Shown in pieces: positions 13,530 through 15,775 of a stretch of DNA of 15,775 nt (its first letter is position 1; each line of letters starts with the position of its first letter). The position numbers and the translations under genes were made by a program. Source of the stretch: JBNJEA01 sp051745395 (GTDB lineage Bacteria > Desulfobacterota > Desulfobacteria > Desulfobacterales > Desulfosalsimonadaceae); NCBI GenBank assembly GCA_051745395.1, contig JBNJEA010000069.1, positions 1-15,775 on the forward strand. Reading direction: 5' to 3'. The notes beneath the pieces were generated by a model. That model searched no databases. It had not been told where the DNA came from and saw only the letters and a program-made list of their open reading frames with translations.

Positions 13530-14945
13530 ATGCGTCAGTTTTTATGGGCCATGCTGATGACGGCAATTCTTTCAAGTCCGGCATTGGCAGTGGATCACGG
13601 CAATTTCATGCAGGACAGCTATCCGGACGGGCCATCGGTAACCCGGGATTGTCTGGAATGTCACGCCGAAGCGGGCGAGGATTTTATCGAAACCGCCCAT
13701 TGGCAATGGAAGGGGCCCTCCCCGCACGTGGCCGGCCTTCCGGACGATATTTGGCTGGGCAAAAAAAACCTGATGAACAATTTCTGAGTGGGCATTGAAT
13801 CGAATTGGTGCAGTTGCACCAAATGCCATCCCGGTTACGGCTGGAAAGACGATGCGTTTACCGCCGGCGGTCAAAAGGACGGGTTCGATTTCAACACGGC
13901 GGCATACGCCGATTGCCTGGTATGCCACGATACCACGGGTACCTACGGCAAAAAGAAAAATACCTGCGGCTATCCCAACCCGAAAGTGGATCTCGGCAAC
14001 GTGGCCCGAAACGTCGGCATGCCCGATCGCTCTAATTGCGGGGCATGTCACTGGTACGGCGGCGGCGGCAACAACGTCAAGCACGGGGACATGGGCAAGG
14101 CCCTGGCCGATCCGGACAGAAGTCACGATGTCCACATGGGCGGCCTTGATTTTACCTGCCAGAAATGCCATACCACCGAAAATCACAAGATCGCCGGCAG
14201 AAGCACCACCTCATCGGTCAGTGAAGGCAAGGTGGCGTGCACGGACTGCCACGATTCCAAGCCCCACAACCCGGATTCCGGTTTGGCCGAGCAGTTAAAC
14301 GACCACGGCGAGGCCATTGCCTGCCAGACCTGCCATATCCCGGAATATGCCAAGGCAAACAAGACCACCACGCGCTGGGACTGGTCCAAAAGCGGCAAAT
14401 CGGACAAGGTGTTGGAAAAAACCGATCGGATGCTGAAAATGAGAAGCCGGAAAAAGGGCCTGCTGGTCAAGCAAAAGCAGCTGACCCCTTCCTATGAATG
14501 GTACAACGGCAAGCACCGGCGGTACTTGAAAGGCGATGCGGCCGACATGGACGGCATTACCGAAATCAACCCGCCGGTCGGCGGCATTGATGACCCGTCG
14601 GCAAAGATCTGGCCGTATAAGTTAATGGAAGGCGTCGTCCCCGCAGATGCAGAATACGGGTACCTGATCGTTCCCCAGCTCTTTGGAGATGATGGCTATT
14701 TCCAGCATTTTGACTGGCAAAAGGCGGCGGAAAAGGGCATGGCCGCGGCCGACCTGGAGTTTAGCGGGGAGGTGACTTTCGTGGAGACGGTGATGCATTG
14801 GCGGCTCAATCATGAAGTGGCCCCCGCGCAAGACGCGCTTTCCTGCCTGGACTGCCACGGCACGGACGGTGTTATGGATTTTAAAGCCCTGGGCTATGAA
14901 GGCGATCCGGCCGTTACCGGCGGCAGAAAAGCTGCAGGACAGTAA
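13530..14945 (+). CDS. Octaheme c-type cytochrome, tetrathionate reductase (OTR) family, probable selenoprotein (Sec86)
   Basis: One continuous frame of 472 codons, interrupted only by TGA at 13785-13787 (codon 86). ATG 13530 follows AGGAG by 7 nt. Residues 1-20 form a Sec signal peptide ending ALA, so the protein is periplasmic. Eight haem-binding CXXCH motifs start at Cys41, 96, 129, 170, 210, 237, 265 and 439; only the first precedes the TGA. HWQW, KKNLMNNF, CHPGYGWKDD, CLVCHDTTGTY and the GGGGNNVKHGD region (Lys184, candidate lysine haem ligand as described for Shewanella OTR) mark the family. OTR reduces tetrathionate, nitrite and hydroxylamine in vitro; its physiological role is uncertain. 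The TGA stands where I recall relatives having Cys after NNF, and a SECIS-like hairpin follows it. I read it as selenocysteine. The alternative is a nonsense mutation, which would leave a one-haem fragment and a leaderless seven-haem remainder. Confidence 0.8.
13785..13827 (+). promoter_or_regulatory. UGA selenocysteine codon and candidate bacterial SECIS hairpin
   Basis: After TGA (13785-13787), TTGGTGC (13805-13811) and GCACCAA (13816-13822) form a perfect 7-bp stem with apical loop AGTT (13812-13815), the loop beginning 24 nt after the TGA. An outer helix GGCAT (13791-13795) / ATGCC (13823-13827) closes it, leaving a 9-nt 5' bulge. Bacterial SECIS elements lie in the coding region right after UGA with the apical loop roughly 16-37 nt away and a G in the first two loop bases; both hold here. 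The GGTGC-AGTT-GCACC core resembles the tip of the E. coli fdhF element. The bulged U typical of fdhF is not obvious. Confidence 0.68.
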
Positions 14946-14952
14946 ATCGCAA

Positions 14953-14990
14953 GCAATCCGATAATGGATGCGCGCATACATCCGGATTGC
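14953..14990 (+). terminator. Hairpin after the octaheme cytochrome stop
   Basis: GCAATCCG (14953-14960) pairs perfectly with CGGATTGC (14983-14990), and GGATG/CATCC can pair in an alternative register. No T-run follows; it could protect the 3' end or aid termination together with the next hairpin. Confidence 0.4.
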
Positions 14991-15008
14991 CGGCATTCGG
15001 CGTATGGC

Positions 15009-15048
15009 ATCGTAAAAAGCGGTATTATGCCGCTGCGGCGATATTTTT
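15009..15048 (+). terminator. Probable intrinsic terminator of the octaheme cytochrome
   Basis: AGCGG (15018-15022) pairs with CCGCT (15030-15034), enclosed by ATCG (15009-15012) and CGAT (15039-15042), then ATTTTT. The stem is imperfect but the T-run is in place, about 60 nt after the stop codon. Confidence 0.5.
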
Positions 15049-15078
15049 GAAGAAAGAAACTTTGTTTTGGTTTTACGG

Positions 15079-15173
15079 CTGACAGGCGGCGGGGAAAAGC
15101 AAGTTTCCTCGCTCCAGGCGCCGAAAAGAGGCGCAATTTCCGCTCGCAAACCACTTTTCCCCGCCGCCGTCAG
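15079..15173. repeat. Long 20-bp inverted repeat between convergent genes
   Basis: GGCGGCGGGGAAAAG (15085-15099) has its perfect 15-base complement at 15154-15168. With one bulged A (15084) the stem continues through CTGAC (15079-15083) / GTCAG (15169-15173), 20 bp in all. The 54-nt loop contains a further GCGCC/GGCGC hairpin. The size is more like a dispersed intergenic repeat or small transposon-derived element than a simple terminator. It contains no gene. Confidence 0.6.
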
Positions 15174-15231
15174 GGCCGCTTCGTGCCGTTTTGCAAATGG
15201 GGAAAGAACAAGTCTCGTCATTCAATACACG

Positions 15232-15295
15232 GCCCGGCTGCGCTTCATTTTTCGAGATTCTCGGGATCGAAGCGAAGCAGAGCTTTCCGTCGGGC
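15232..15295 (-). terminator. Structured region directly downstream of the alcohol dehydrogenase
   Basis: GCCCG (15232-15236) with CGGGC (15291-15295) encloses GCTGCGCTTC (15237-15246), which pairs with GAAGCGAAGC (15269-15278) at 9 of 10 positions. A small CGAG-ATT-CTCG hairpin (15253-15263) sits at the tip. It starts 4 nt past the minus-strand gene's stop. No clear T-run is present, so the terminator role is inferred from place. Confidence 0.35.
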
Positions 15296-15298
15296 TGT

Positions 15299-15775
15299 TT
15301 ATTCGGGCAGCAGTTTCCGGACCAGCGCCTCGCACTCGGCCAGTGTCATAATCCGGGGAACCGGGTAGTCGGGGTGCGCTTCCTTTAAGGCCCGCTTGGC
15401 TATCAGCGGGATGTCTTTTTCCCGCAGTTCCTTGATGACCGTGGGGATTTCCATATCGGCGTTCATGGTCTTGATTTTCTCGATAAAACGGCGCGAAAGC
15501 TCCTCCCCGGATTCGTCCCGGGTGCCGATACCTCCGGCGATGGCGAGCTTGGCCAGTTTTTTTTCAGCCTCCTTGCGGCAGAATTCCAAAACATGGGGCA
15601 GGATGACCGCATTGGCCAGGCCGTGGGCCACCCCGTAGAGGCCGCCCAGGTTGTGGGCAATGGCGTGCACGTAGCCGACATACGCCCGGGTAAAGGCGAC
15701 GCCGGCGTAAAAAGAGGCCAGCGCCATGTTGTGGCGCGCCGTCATGTTGCCGCCGTCATTGTATGCGGTTTCCAG
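15299..15775 (-). CDS. Iron-containing alcohol dehydrogenase, C-terminal part (runs off the window)
   Basis: The frame is open to the window edge; the visible 158 residues begin LETAYNDGGNMTARHNMALAS and end VRKLLPE. The Fe-ADH metal-site region GYVHAIAHNLGGLYGVAHGLANAVILPHVLEF is complete, with three conserved His (HAIAH and VAHG). The N-terminal Rossmann-like NAD(P)-binding half lies beyond 15775. These are group III dehydrogenases that interconvert alcohols and aldehydes in fermentation or alcohol oxidation. The C-terminal ITMTLAECEALVRKLL-type helix is usual. It converges on the octaheme cytochrome gene. Substrate cannot be told from this part. Confidence 0.93.
   Translation of the reverse strand: METAYNDGGNMTARHNMALASFYAGVAFTRAYVGYVHAIAHNLGGLYGVAHGLANAVILPHVLEFCRKEAEKKLAKLAIAGGIGTRDESGEELSRRFIEKIKTMNADMEIPTVIKELREKDIPLIAKRALKEAHPDYPVPRIMTLAECEALVRKLLPE

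Noticed and set aside
13785..13787. In-frame TGA read as a pseudogene-causing nonsense mutation
   Set aside because: Coding quality, frame, all eight haem sites and family motifs are kept on both sides, the codon is TGA rather than TAA/TAG, and a SECIS-like hairpin follows. A separate downstream gene starting at GTG 13788 would lack a signal peptide and haem 1. Nonsense mutation remains the alternative but is less likely.
1..15775. CRISPR arrays, tRNA or rRNA genes, insertion sequences, replication origin
   Set aside because: No regularly spaced repeats, no tRNA-like or rRNA-like stretches and no transposase or integrase frame were found on either strand by reading.

Overview
The window most likely comes from an anaerobic, probably sulfate-reducing bacterium of the Desulfobacterota (Desulfobacteraceae-like). 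This is inferred from gene content: a periplasmic octaheme cytochrome c, a PAS hybrid histidine kinase, iron-dependent alcohol dehydrogenase, a Lys-rich small protein next to cspA, and moderate-to-high GC. It cannot be proven from this sequence alone. The first ~320 bases look foreign: a GC-rich C-terminal fragment resembling planctomycete archaemetzincin plus a GGGTGCCACTGGC inverted repeat, abutting a GAF-domain gene that breaks in the middle of its domain. I read this as a chimeric or recombinant junction.

Layout. 1-325: foreign-looking end. 318-928: 5' part of a GAF-domain gene (minus) with its promoter and structured leader. 929-1675: PlsC-type acyltransferase (minus). 1988-5607: a 1017-residue membrane protein of unknown function and a DUF456 membrane protein, possibly co-transcribed (plus). 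5608-7786: a complete phenylalanine biosynthetic unit (plus) made of a consensus promoter, a Phe-rich leader peptide, a multi-arm transcription attenuator with two terminators, and a fused DAHP synthase-prephenate dehydratase-ACT gene. 7871-12195: minus-strand lipase-like hydrolase, small Lys-rich protein, cspA with a leader able to hide its own ribosome binding site, and a three-PAS hybrid kinase. 12331-13203: alpha/beta hydrolase with a Cys at the nucleophile position (minus). 13530-14945: octaheme c-type cytochrome of the tetrathionate reductase (OTR) family (plus). 15299-end: iron-containing alcohol dehydrogenase, 3' part only (minus).

The most notable observation is in the octaheme cytochrome. 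Its reading frame is interrupted by a single in-frame TGA at 13785-13787, with all eight CXXCH motifs intact around it (one before, seven after). The TGA sits in a KKNLMNNF-(TGA)-VGIESNW context where OTR-family proteins, as I remember them, carry Cys. A 7-bp hairpin with an AGUU apical loop starts 17 nt after the TGA, with the loop 24 nt after it, which fits a bacterial SECIS element. I interpret this as a selenocysteine-containing octaheme cytochrome that standard gene calling would split into two genes.

The second is the Phe attenuator. Seven Phe codons in a 28-codon leader peptide precede arms that can pair as 0:1 plus 2:3 (read-through) or 1:2 plus 3:4 (two terminators), the logic of the enterobacterial his/phe attenuators, here controlling an entry-step/branch-step fusion enzyme.
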